A stretch of 64,000 bases of DNA from Aspidiotus rigidus. Taxonomy: Eukaryota > Arthropoda > Insecta > Hemiptera > Diaspididae. The notes beneath the pieces are model-generated. The model ran no database searches. It was not told the DNA's origin and saw only the letters and a program-made list of their open reading frames with translations. The stretch lies in the NCBI GenBank assembly GCA_035079385.1, contig JAVHKY010000004.1, forward strand, positions 18,879,001 to 18,943,000, read 5' to 3'. This document shows, piece by piece, positions 1 through 11,198 of the stretch. The translations under genes were made by a program, and so were the position numbers. The number at the start of each line of letters is the position of its first letter. The stretch's first letter is position 1.

Positions 1-1661
1 AACGGGGTCTTTTAATTTTACAAATAAGCTTTTAATCGTATTCGGATTATAAAATGCTGGCCGGAATCCAAAAGGGCGAAGAGGACACGTCCCAACTTCA
101 AAGAGAACTTGCCCAGGAAAGGAAGTCTAATCCACCTCTTTCTACTGTCTAGGTGATCCCTAGGGAGGGAGGTTGTGGAGTCGAGGCATTTTCTAGTGAG
201 CCTCCTCCGGACCATTAGGTCAACATCCACCCTAACTTGATTCATCCTGGCCAGGTGCTTAATTGTCACAAGTTCCTTTTGGAAAGCCGCCTGACTCAAG
301 GGTATTTGAGTCATTCGTTGAATTAGGCTATTGAAAGCTGCGATCTCATGGGCAGTAGGACAAAAGGATGACCCATGGATAACGATATATAAATTCCAAA
401 CTCATGGATGCCATCATTAATAGAGATGGACAAATTCAAAAAGTATATTGATAAGGCACCGACTTCCAATGTGAATTTTATGGAAGGGTATTGGCTATTT
501 AAAAGATTAAGGAACTCACTCAGGAGTTCCACAGGACCGGTCCAATAGACCTGACTTAAGAACACCTGGCCGGAGGAAAATAAATCACTTTCAAATTTCG
601 ACATAAATTCCTCCGAAATGAGCGAACCCAAGGGGGAACCAATGGGAATCCTCACTTCTTCGGAGAACTCAAAAAATTCCCATCAAACTTACAAAAATTA
701 GGAGACCAGCAGACACTTACAAGGCCAAAGAATTCCGCAAATTCTTCGTGAGGGACATTAGCTTCAACTAGTAACTCACCCATGTGTTGCATAGCGATGG
801 CCTTTGGGATGTGAGGAAATAATTCTACAACATCAAAGGAACATAAAGTCGGTCCCGGAGGAAAACTTGGGCCCTTCAGCCTATCTGCAAGGGCACCGGA
901 GTTCTTTAGTGAGTGCGTAGAATTGACTTCGACTCGAGACTTAAACCACCGATCGATATATTAAGAAGGTGACGAAACAAAAGATACAACCGGCCGCATT
1001 GGGATATCTTTTTTGTGAACTTTTGGCAACCCATAAAGGAGGGGGGGAGGAACCAAATAGGTTCCAAGATGGCCTTTTTAGTCAATGGGCTTTTGATAAT
1101 AAATTGACTACCATTCACGAGATTCCTCACTTCTTTGACAAAATTTGGAAAATTGGAAAGTTCATTTTCCTGGGCACTACACTGCCTGAGCACGTCATGA
1201 ACTCCGAATACGTGGGAGGATTTATTCATAATTACAACGGCATTACTCTTATCTGCCTTCGTAAGGATTAACCCCTCCTCCCTGACCTTCCTCTTTAGGC
1301 CTAGAATCAAGTCATTACAAGCATTACTCATGAGAAGGAGGGGGTACTGGAGACCATTTCGGTGCACTTCTTTTGGGTGTTTACCCCAGGTTCAATCTTC
1401 ACTGTGAGATCAGCCACGATGTTAGCGAGGGTCTCTTGATTTTTTTTAGTCCCTTCTCCGAGTGGGTTAATTCGTCACTATTAAACTCAATTCTACTGTA
1501 GTTGATAATACGCGACTGAATCTGTTGGACAATTCCATCCTCAGCACAATCTTTTTTCTCAGCCGAGGCCTTTGCACTTGGGAGGGAGGCAATTTTGCGA
1601 TTTTTCTTTTCGAACTTTCTGGTCGTGGAGTCGCAATCGGAAGAGAATCGAAATTTAACAA
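1..1661 (-). pseudogene. Penelope-like reverse transcriptase relic, cut by the window edge
   Basis: Reading leftward on the minus strand, degraded frames follow Penelope-like element (PLE) order. First comes INYSRIEFNSDELTHSEKGL (N-terminal region). Then come ILTKADKSNAVVIMNKS, a decayed PPSLYGLPKIHK-type motif ([13 protein letters not shown]), FDVVELFPHIPKAIAMQHM (motif A), IGSPLGSLISEEFM (motif B) and YPSIKFTLEVG. After these lies the thumb with WIRLPFLGKFSLKLGRVL. The YVDD segment expected between motif B and WTGPVELLSEFLNLL is missing; the text runs SSGQVFLSQVYWTGPVE. Several frame changes occur (about 1375, 960, 655 and 320). Any GIY-YIG endonuclease would lie left of the window. The fragment is dead and immobile. 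Confidence 0.8.
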
Positions 1662-3780
1662 AGTTTGGTCTTAGATGAAGTTGGAGACACGTTAGTTAAA
1701 AGCCAGAGATCCCGGGGTCTTTTTTAAAGAGAAACTCCCGCCACAAAATCATCCTCTCCCGTCTTAGAATTGGCCACCCACTTTTATCTCCGCCTGGGTC
1801 TTCACACTCCTCCGTCCTGTAAGTACTGCCATTTAAATAGGAAAAACGCTTGTCGCGACGGTTCAATTTATACGTAGATGAATTTTAATCTGACAGCTCA
1901 ACATCTCTTCTTGTGTCCTGTCTCCTAAAACCAACTTTCGTCTACAAGTTTTTATGCAACAACTACGAAACCGTCGCCAACCCCCTCAACTACACGTTCT
2001 ACCTATTTCTTCCAACTGCTTAAATTCTAAATTATACACGTAATACTTAATTAAGTACATATTGTACCAGAAAATTAACGCGAGCTGATGACCTGCTTTG
2101 AGCAGGCGTATAGCTCGTAAATGAAAAAAATCCTCAAAATTTTAAATCGATCAACTCAAATGAAATAGAAATTATTAGAAGTATCTCATAAAATTAATTC
2201 TTACCGACTATATATGCATCATAAAAAATGCACCAGCAAAACTAGAGAATTAAAAATTTGAAGACTTTTTTTAAACTTTCCGAACACAGTCTAAAGGACT
2301 ACTTGAAGATTTTTTTTTCAATCTTAACTACAAATTTCTGTAAGGAACTCGCTCTAAACCAACTGTGAAAAAAGCAAAGGTTATTGCACGAAAATTTGTT
2401 GACTAAGAAAAATGCGAACAAGAGTTTTTTGTACTCACCAGTCCAACTGTTGATGACTGACCTCTCGTGTTGCGGCGCTTCGTTGAAATTTTTGATTTCC
2501 GGAAGACTGCCGAGACGAGCCGAGCGCTATTATATCACGGAGTCACAATGCGGTGTATGGAGCCAAAATAAATTCTCGTTAACACACAATAAATTCGAGG
2601 CGAGGTGCTCGGAGTCGCCTCACACGCGAAGAAAGACTTGAGAGACGGCGTGCGAGCAGCAATGAAAGATATCATCAGCTTTCGTATTTTCACATCCCTC
2701 GAGTATCGTACTTAATATTTACTAACTTACTAGTCTTTCACTCCTTTGCTTCTTTTACCCTTGCTACCTATTCTTTTACACTCTTCTTTTTTTCCCTCTC
2801 ATTCTTGTTATTCTTCTTCTTCCTCGCCATTAAGCTCACTTTATTTTTCATAGACTATTCTTCATTTTGTTTCGCGGACTCATCACTTTTTTTTTCTCTC
2901 TTTTAATTTTTACGCGGTTCATTTTCACAGAATCGTATAGCTAAACGCGCAGATTTTAATGCAACGGCATAGAAAATTATAAACGTTGAATTAGAACAAG
3001 AAAAATACGCGGTTTTAAAAAATTCACTACGCAGACCCACAAAACTAAATTATGTAAGAAGGAAGCGCAGAGTAATTTTTTTATCGAAAAATATTTCCTA
3101 TCTCCTGATGGGCGATGATTTTCTCTAGCTAGCACTTTTGTTTCGAAAATTGAAAAGAAAACTCGCGATGTATTGTTCTCGCTGTTTGCCTTTTTAGTCA
3201 ACGTCTCATTAAAGCCACAGGATTATTGTTATCAAAGACAAAAAAAAAAAAATTGAATACCTCGACAGTATATCATCGCAACACTTCGCTATACCCCCTG
3301 AAAAGTGAACTATAGCCTTTTGACTTCGTACGTCCACGGCTGCAAATCGATACAATATGCTTTTATTATCATGAGAAATTACTAAAATTCTCTTACATCC
3401 TCTATTTTTGAGTGCCTCATTGGGGGGCTTCTTGACTGGCGATGAAAAAGAATAAATACGAAAGGTTTTTTAATATCTTATTAACCCTATATTTTTTTTT
3501 TTTTAATGAGAATAATGATGTTACACTCATCCATTGTTTCATACAAATCAGCCCAAGATGTTTAGGTGAAAAAAAGTCATTTTTAATGAACTTACTAGTT
3601 TTTGTAAATAAATTGGAGTCAAAGCGACTTTTTGCTGCTGCGCAAGAAATACAGATCTATTTCATATCTCCTATAAGGTTTGAGGGCAGGAAATACTTTT
3701 ACAAAACTCTAATTTCGTTTCTGCGAGATAATTGTGGCAGGAGATGATGAGGAAGAAGGGGAAAAGACCACTCACGCTGT
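1662..3780. other. Gene-free AT-rich stretch
   Basis: No exon or element with convincing ends was seen. The stretch from 2380 to 2650 is richer in CpG than its surroundings and carries an 85-codon chance frame. T-rich pyrimidine tracts occur at 2740-2930. Confidence 0.5.
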
Positions 3781-3839
3781 ATTGAGAAGGTCACTCCCTC
3801 TCTGTAGATTAAATACCAATCACCTGTCAAGCAAGCCAA

Positions 3840-3990
3840 ATATTTGTAGAATGAATTCTAGTTTACCCCTGAAGAAGGATCACGTTTGACCCGAAACGTC
3901 GGGTACTTATGGTAGTGTGTAATAAAATTTATTTGACGGCAGTGCCGAATAATATTTTCTTTTTGTTGTAATAAAACTCAGTTTATAAAT
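3840..3990 (+). mobile_element. Solitary Penelope-like terminal fragment
   Basis: The CTGAAGAAGG and CGAAACGTCGGG signature is followed by TAATAAAATTTATTTG, a short palindrome CGGCAGTGCCG and a second TAATAAAA. This arrangement is typical of PLE ends. The limits are approximate and no target duplication was found. Confidence 0.45.
3864..3905 (+). ncRNA. Hammerhead-ribozyme-like motif of a Penelope-like terminus
   Basis: The order is TACCC (3864-3868), CTGAAGA (3869-3875), an imperfect hairpin GGATCA-CGTT-TGACC, GAAAC (3893-3897), GTC (3898-3900) and GGGTA (3901-3905). TACCC and GGGTA pair as stem I, CTGANGA and GAAA are the two conserved core boxes, AC/GT would be the minimal stem III, and cleavage would follow GTC. 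PLE terminal repeats are known to carry such hammerheads with very short stem III. One extra A (3876) facing C (3892) departs from the canonical core, so activity is uncertain. No PLE coding frame is attached here. Confidence 0.5.
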
Positions 3991-3999
3991 TCTATCACT

Positions 4000-5250
4000 A
4001 TGACGTCACATCAACTGATAACAGAGTGAAAATACCTATAATCCAATAAGGAAACGTGAATTTTATTTTAATTTAGGCTTCCGGAACGTTCTCAGAAAAT
4101 CTTTCCCCCACTCTCCCTGTCCATCTTCCTACGGGGCTAGAACTCGTTTCTGCGGGCTTTATAAATTTATATTTCGATAACTCCGCTGAATATTCTTTAG
4201 CCCATGGGCCATAATAGAAAATAGTGGGTTTTGGTACCACGTAGGGGGACAAAGCGTCACTTTGGGACATGTTAGGAGGGGTGATACTTGATAAAAAAAA
4301 ACGGTGATAGACATCTGAGAAGAACAGATTTTCAAAATGGCGGCCAATTTCAAAATGGTAGATCGGTCTTGTGGTAAAAGGCGAATAACTCATATTGTAT
4401 GGGTCAAATTTTCTACTTTTCTGTTTCAATAAAAGAAAATAAGGCCCCGAATAATATATCCAACTTCCCATCCCTCACGTCCCATAATATATTTTCTGGG
4501 GCACGTTCCTAGCTAAAATCAATGTTTCGCAAATAACTTGAAAAATTGGGCATCAATCATGACAAGTTTCAGATAAAAAATGTTCCTCGTGAAATTTGTT
4601 ATAGAAAATACCATTCAAACTTTGCTATGCGTCCAATTATCAGCTTAAAAAGTTCGTCAAAAGTTGGGAATATTGGGAAAAAGTCAATTTTTCAGCAATA
4701 AACATCTAGAAAATCAAACACGAATGAAATAAAATTTCAAACAAAAACTATTTCTTGAAAAATTTTAACTGCAAGATAGGTTGCCTAAACATTCTTCCAA
4801 AGTTTGTCGAAAATTCTGAGCTTTTGGATGGAAATCAATTGTTTTAGGATGTCCAGTTCGTCACTTTTGAGTGACTTGGTCTTTTTTTTAGGCTTCAGCA
4901 TCGCTTTTAGGTACTTTTCAACGAAAGTAGTCACTTTTGTTTTTTTTTTCATCCATAAGTACTTGAAAATCACAAGTTTTTCCGGTGTTGCCATCACTTG
5001 GTATGTGTTTGACTGCGGATCTTTCTTTCTTTCTTTCTTTTTTCTATCTGTTCCCTCGTATCTCGCTTTCCGTACCACTCGAGGCTTTTTTTTTTTTTTT
5101 TTTTTTTTTTTTGATAATGCAGTTACTTTTTGGACCAATTGAGCATTTTCTTCTTTTTATCAGTCCAATTATTATAATTTTATTAACATAAAAATGTTTT
5201 GAGACACATCCTTTGCATAGAGATATATTTTAATTAAAAATAATTATTCA
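4000..5250. other. Gene-free stretch with pyrimidine tracts
   Basis: The longest minus-strand frame (4073-4471, 132 codons) shows no recognisable motif. A (TTTC)n tract lies at 5022-5043 and a T run of about 30 bases at 5083-5113. The frames crossing them are low-complexity translations. Confidence 0.5.
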
Positions 5251-5260
5251 AATAAAATAG

Positions 5261-5710
5261 GTGTTGCTCATGAAGTTGATTGAATTGACTTTAAGTATCA
5301 TAAACTAAACTAAAAGGAAAAAACACGAGTTTAAATAAAAAAAACTCTATAGTTAGGTACTAAACGAAATATTAAATCATTTTGTAATCAAACATTCATA
5401 TGTAAAATCTTACAGCAGTACCATAATATCCACATATACAGAAGGCAATAGTAAAAATCCAGAGGCTGTTTGTTCTATTATAATGGAAAAGTAAATAACT
5501 AATGATTGTATCACTCATGAGGAAACGTAAGGTTTACCTATAAGAGTTTGTAGGATACGGCGGTGTTGCTGTAAAATTTTACATATGAATATTTGATTAC
5601 AAAATTATTTAATATTTTATTTAGTAGGCCTAACTAGAGTTTTCTTGTTTTTTTCTTTTTAGTTCAGTTAATATGATGAACTCAATTCAATCAACTTCAT
5701 GAGGAACACC
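5261..5710. mobile_element. Foldback element, about 450 bp
   Basis: The left arm begins GGTGTTGCTCATGAAG and the right arm ends CTTCATGAGGAACACC. Further in, AATCAAACATTCATATG (left) mirrors CATATGAATATTTGATT (right). The arms are about 150-170 bp and imperfect, enclosing about 120 bp. The element is non-coding, and no clear target duplication was seen. Confidence 0.7.
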
Positions 5711-7089
5711 GGATTCTTTTTTTAAAAATACATTATATTTTACATAATTGTGTTCTAGAATAAATACCTAATTCAAAATAATTTGCAATCAATCATTTCA
5801 TTGCGTTACATGATTGATAAATATTTAGCAGATATTTCAAAAAACCTATTTTGTGTGGTTTCAATAAATTGCAGCGCCATGTGCGGATGAACAGCTTGAA
5901 TATTATTCAATTTTGTCCCAAGTTCAGCAACATCAACACGCATATGGTGAAAAACGGCAAATTACAATTCCTCATCAAGATTTTATTCCTTTGACTGTAA
6001 CTAGGCCACTGAACTGTTATCGGCATCACTCACCAATAAAAATACTTTAAATAAATGAATAAAAGTATATATGTAATTTTGGTTACCTACATTTTATCAC
6101 GCATTTAATCACACAATCTCGCCGAGCTCATAGCCCTGATGGCAGTCTGCTAGTAACTTGTAAATTAAAATAAAATAAAAAATAAGTTCCTTCTTGATTT
6201 GTTGATTCTCTATAGTATTAGTATTGAGAATACAATGCGCGCAATGAACAGCCCTTTACTCATGGTTATTAGTTATTAAGATGTCACATTATACTCAAAG
6301 GTTTACATCCACCTACTTTGGAGTAGACAAACCTGAGTACAAGTAGTCAAGTTTTGTAGGTATACGTACATTCAAAATTAGTCTGTACCGGTACATTGAG
6401 AATTGACAATTTGTGAGGATCGGACTTTAACCCAACTTGTTTCAACAATGATTGACTAATAATAAATTTTAAACCTTATCCAACAGATTTAGAAGACTGA
6501 GCGGTTTTGGTCATTTGTTGAATGTAAATATTATTTGTACTTTAAATTAGGTACTTATAAGTTAGGTGTTGTTTATAACTAACAATGACATAGCGTACAT
6601 CGGTATTTATTTCCAGTAACCTGTTGAAATACAATATTAAACTAGCCTACTTCCTTTGAGAGATGATAGTCTAATTTGTTTTTGTTTTCGCTTTACATAA
6701 TACATTGTGAAGAGCTCGCAGGTTGGACACCAAAGGATTAATATAAACCGCCTGAATTACCGAGTTACCGGTATTATAGAAGAGGATTATATGCCGATCT
6801 TAATTGAGAGGCATATTTTACACTCATTTTAGAGCACAATTTGATTTAATCATTCATAAAATTCAGTTAATCTTAACTCTTGTTTCGGCAATAACGTCTG
6901 AATACATTCATAACGTTTGAATATTTTTGTTCTAAAAAGTTTGGTTGTGGAACCTCTTCTTTTTGCACTTACTTGATAATAGTGATGAAAAATAATAAAC
7001 TTGAGTGTTCATTTCCAACAAATATAAGAGACTTGCCCGATCAACCTGACCGTACGTGCACAGTCATCATAATAGTGTTCTCTTCTTGT

Positions 7090-7127
<38 letters not shown>

Positions 7128-7130
7128 GAT
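5711..7130. other. Gene-free AT-rich stretch ending in a T run
   Basis: No frame or inverted repeat of note was seen apart from a T run of about 37 bases at 7090-7126. Confidence 0.45.
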
Positions 7131-7140
7131 TAATTACAGA

Positions 7141-7485
7141 ATATTTAATTGAGTAGGTTACACACACGTAACAAAGATTTCCCCGAGTCGGACAATAAGA
7201 TAAAATAAAATAAATCAATTAAAACAGCAAATACCCACGAACGGGAAAAACGAAAACGCGACAAGAACAAAAATAAATTAAGAAATTGAACGAAAATAAA
7301 ATCAAAATTGAAAGAAAGTTGGTAAAAAAAGTTAGTAGAAAACGTCGAAACAGGGGAATAAATTAAAATAAAAAATAAAATATAGGTAAGTCGAAAAATT
7401 TTTGTCAGACACGGAGATGAATAATACGACCGGTTTCGATCGGATGTACCGATCATCATCAGGTGTCTACTCAATTAAATATTAA
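7141..7485 (-). mobile_element. Short element with Penelope-type motif and 17-bp inverted ends
   Basis: The inverted ends are AATATTTAATTGAGTAG (about 7141) and CTACTCAATTAAATATT (ending about 7485). On the minus strand 7468-7428 reads CTGATGA, a hairpin GATCGG-TACAT-CCGATC, GAAAC and CGGTC, the same order as the motif at 3864. The 5' and 3' flanks do not form a convincing stem I. A similar TTAATTACAGARTATTTA sequence occurs just outside each end. Confidence 0.45.
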
Positions 7486-7640
7486 CGATGGCTCGTACCC
7501 ATGAGGAATTAATTGACTTTAATTACAGAGTATTTACCACTGCGTTTCTTTTTTGAATTTCATAAATTTGAAGTAATACGGATATGTTAGAATGAACACT
7601 CTCATAGCTACTAAGAACTATCCTTTATCATTTGGCAAAT

Positions 7641-7810
7641 TAAGGCGCTAGAGGTATTCTCAAGAATGTAAACAAACACGTGATGTGGTGGTAAATTTTA
7701 GTGAAGCGGTGCGACTTAATGTGATTTCGCATTAAGTTGCACCGCTTCACTAAAATTTACCACCACATCACGTGTTTGTTTACATTCTTGAGAATACCTC
7801 TAGCGCCTTA
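7641..7810. mobile_element. Near-perfect hairpin MITE, 170 bp
   Basis: The arms are about 80 bp, starting TAAGGCGCTAGAGG and ending CCTCTAGCGCCTTA, with only a GTGATTTC-like spacer at the centre. GGCAAAT flanks both sides (7634-7640 and 7811-7817), consistent with a 7-bp target duplication. The two arms are almost identical, so the insertion is probably young or kept even by gene conversion. Confidence 0.8.
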
Positions 7811-8171
7811 GGCAAATATAGCTTGGGCATCAAAGGTTGAAAACTGGTAATCTCAATCCAAATTTTATTTTTGATAATTATTCAAAGTTGATGCGTCGGC
7901 ATTCAACATAATTTTCAGTACAGAATGGATCCAAACATATTAAGTATCGATAGAAAACTAGGGCCTAAGGCCAGAAAACATTGCATAACATTCTTTCGGG
8001 TGATACTTTCAAATGCTAACTAACCCTTTTTCTTTTACATTAAATGATTGAAAATGGCTCTACCTGCACTTTTGTTAAACATTGAACTAGGCTAACTAGA
8101 TAATACCCTTTTCAAACCAGATGGCTTAATTAGTTGTAATTCCCAATGTGATGAGCTGATGACCATTCCTA

Positions 8172-8296
8172 TACTCTGTTCACGTTAAGAAAGGATAGAA
8201 GTTCATACCTCGAGAACGGAACGCCGAAGGTAATCTTAATCTACCGTTCCGTTCTCGAGGTATGAACTTCTATCCTTCCTCAACGTGAACAGAGTA
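8172..8296. repeat. Inverted repeat, 50-bp arms
   Basis: TACTCTGTTCACGTT followed by GGATAGAAGTTCATACC and TCGAGAACGGAACG is mirrored after a spacer of about 20 bp, ending AACGTGAACAGAGTA. It is non-coding and probably a hairpin MITE or foldback relic. Confidence 0.75.
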
Positions 8297-8643
8297 CGTC
8301 ACAATCTTTCAAGGTGACAAATATACCTCTGAAGTTTTGGTTCCAAGGTAGTTTGTATTGAATTTTGTATCAGAAGGTTGCATTGGTGGTTTCTCATTTT
8401 GGTTCTTTATTCCATTCAAATTTTCAATCATTATTGTTAGGTACCATTGTTCAAGGTCCAATAAGAACACAATGATTTGAGGTGACTGCGTCACGCTATC
8501 TTCAATTTTTGGCGATCATACGGTTTGTGAATTCATTGCTCAGGTTGATTAGTGATTACAGTTTTTGTTCACTTTACTTCAAAGTCACGTAAAATAAGGC
8601 ACGTCACATCTCAACTACGTCATACTGCCTGCTAATCTGCTGC

Positions 8644-8782
8644 TACAGTCTGTTCCACGAGAGTTTGGTATTATAAATCACGGGGAACCCACATTCCATT
8701 CGCATTCCGTAACGTAAAATAAGCGTGAGTGACGTGGGTTGCCTATTCTCTATAATACCAAACTCTCGTGGAACAGACTGTA
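8644..8782. repeat. Inverted repeat, 32-bp arms
   Basis: TACAGTCTGTTCCACGAGAG at the left is mirrored by CTCTCGTGGAACAGACTGTA at the right. AACCCAC and GTGGGTT extend the pairing inward. It is a MITE-like hairpin with no coding content. Confidence 0.7.
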
Positions 8783-8927
8783 ATGAACAAAGGAAAACAT
8801 GGCGGACGTAGTGATGCTGATTATTAATCGATTAATCGAAGCCATTTGGATCGATTTTCCTATCTTTAAATAATCGATTGATCGATTTCTACTCTCGATT
8901 TTTACATTGGTTTTTCACTCTGTTGCA

Positions 8928-9727
8928 GCTATAAAGCATCTAGAACACCTAGGGTACTACAGAGGGGGGTATGGCAATACGCCATTTTAGCAGCAAAAAG
9001 AATGCTCTCAAGCACGAACGCGTTCGCGCAGTGTCGCGGAATATTCGGCAGGGCCGGGCAACATCGGTCACGTTTGTTTTCTCGCGATGCTTTGCGATAC
9101 GCATTCGTACGTCGAACACTTCTTTTTGCTGCTAAAATGGCGTGTTGCCATACCCCCCTCTATAGTACCCTAGAACACCCGAGTATTGACATGCGCCATT
9201 TTGACTCCTAGAAAGAACTTACTCCCATAAGAGCCCATGTTAAATTCGTGATTTTCAAGAGAGGATTACTCGAGAATGGCTCGATAGATTTTCTTGAAAT
9301 TAACGTCATTAGAAAGGAAATTTTATGTAGAATAAATCATCTTCTCTTCTTTTTCACCCCCCGAAGCTCATTTTCCGAGTTATTGATTGATAAATGGTTC
9401 AAGGTTTTCCGTACTTCATTTTGTTTCACTCGGTTGACTTTGTTTCACGCTTGTCTTTCGCGCACTTTCACGGAAAACCTCGTACCATTTATCAATCAAT
9501 AACTCGGAAAATGAGCTTCGGGGGGTGAAAAAGAAGAGAAGATGATTTATTCTACATAAAATTTCCTTTCTAATGACGTTAATTTCAAGATAATCTATCG
9601 AGCCGTTCTCGAGTAATCCTTTCTTGAAAATCACAAATTTAACATGGGCTCTTATGGAAGTACGTTCTTTCTAGGAGTCAAAATGGCGTATGTCAATACT
9701 TGGGTGTTCTAGATGCTCTATTGTAGC
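8928..9727. mobile_element. Foldback element interrupted by a second foldback
   Basis: Arms of about 240 bp lie at 9171-9411 and 9470-9715, with ends GCATCTAGAACACC (8936) and GGTGTTCTAGATGC (9715). They carry the mirrored blocks CATTTTGACTCCTAGAAAGA and GAAGCTCATTTTCCGAG. Between the first few end bases and the rest of the left arm sits a second inverted-repeat element (8951-9170). The two overlapping frames found here are the arms read from opposite strands, not genes. Confidence 0.8.
8951..9170. mobile_element. Foldback element nested in the larger one
   Basis: The left arm, AGGGTACTACAG followed by GGTATGGCAATACGCC, is mirrored at the right by TGGCGTGTTGCCATACC and TATAGTACCCT, with arms of about 50 bp. 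TAGAACACC occurs on both flanks (8942-8950 and 9171-9179). This fits a 9-bp target duplication made inside the larger element's terminus. Confidence 0.75.
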
Positions 9728-11190
9728 CGGAGTATAGGAAACAAACAGGACAATGGGTGTTTTGGAGAACTCATTTTGCTTATATTGTTTTCACCAATAG
9801 TACCTAGCTGCATTTTCCTTGTCAATAATAGTTCGATTGGCGTGATTCAAAAATTAGACACTAGAAAAAAAGACTTATAGGCCCATTAACGTCAGCTACT
9901 ATAGTCTCTTTTTCTCATAACGTCAACTGATCCTCGCTCTCTATTTCAAATAGGTGTGTGGTTGGTTTGGGGTATCGCTGGATTCATTTTGTATTAAATG
10001 TGTGTACAGAGCTTATTACACGTACTGAATAAGCCCCAAGTGACAGAGCAAAATACCGGTATTCTTTTTTCAATCCAAATACCATTCTGTCGCGTCGTTG
10101 TCAAAGTTTTTTTTTTCCTAGAAAGTATTCAGTAAATGATACCTAAATATTGAAAACGTAAGTTACAGAGTGGAGAATATCTCTACAGAAGAATTTGAAA
10201 GGCGAGAAGAAATGAAAATGAAATTAAAGAGGAACATCGATCGAGACAATTTGATTAAAAAGTTTGTCTACTGTACGTCATATCGCCACGTAAAAACTGT
10301 GCTCAAGTCTTTGAATACAATTTCAAGGAACAAACTTCGAGATCGTTGAATAGATACCAATAAGAAAAACGCTAAATAATGTAATGAGATAAACGTTCGC
10401 CTTCAATAAAGATGAACGTTACTTCAAAACATCGATCATGCATTAATTCAATTGAAAACTTGTTTTATGCGTAATCTTTGGAGAGAAATAATTTTGCTCG
10501 TCGTTTGAGCGAATTAAAAGTCCCATAGAAATTGTGTATTTTTCCGTTTCACTTTGGTTAAAATATTATATAGGGCGTTCAATATTTCGGTTTACGATGA
10601 GTTTTTCATATTCAACGCTTCACTTGGCCAATGAAAGTTCACGACTTTTTTTGCTCTATTTGTACTTTGTCTTCATCAGATTTTTACTTACAAGAAAATT
10701 TTCTTAACTATGATTCTGAAGAAAGGTGGTCTTCTGTCGTGCGGAGGAAATCTTTGTTCTCCATCTAAATTGTTACTATTAGTAAAATTATTATTCAATT
10801 CGTAAATTTCTATGACGTTTGAAAAGTATCCAAGCTATTCAAATTAGATATCAGAAGCTGCTGCAAGAATATTTTCGAACATTTTCTCTGTGCAATAGAG
10901 GAAAGATCCATTAGGAAAATTTCATATGATGACTAAGTGCTTATTCTACTCGCATTCGTTCGGAAAATTCTCACAATTCTACTACGTATTCTCGATTCAA
11001 AATTATCTTCCAAAAATAATATTCAAATAACTTATTTTGAATTTCTCACTCACATTCCTAACTTAGTGACAGCGATTCCATGATATTTTCTCTCATGTTC
11101 AAAAAGTCATTCAGATGATACCGACCTAGATGTTCTACGTTTCCCAATCTCCCAAAAAAATTGAATCACTCACGAGTATACCATTAATTT
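9728..11190. other. Gene-free stretch downstream of moesin
   Basis: No exon-like frame or element with definable ends was seen. This is probably the intergenic region past the moesin transcript end. Confidence 0.45.
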
Positions 11191-11198
11191 GTATTTTC

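Noticed and set aside
4073..4471. 132-codon minus-strand frame
   Set aside because: It has no domain, no splice context and no repeat of a known family. A chance frame is more likely.
4785..5142. Lysine-rich and phenylalanine-rich frames on opposite strands
   Set aside because: Both translate a long T run and TTTC repeats.
9248..9634. Two nearly identical proteins on opposite strands
   Set aside because: They are the two arms of one foldback read from each strand.
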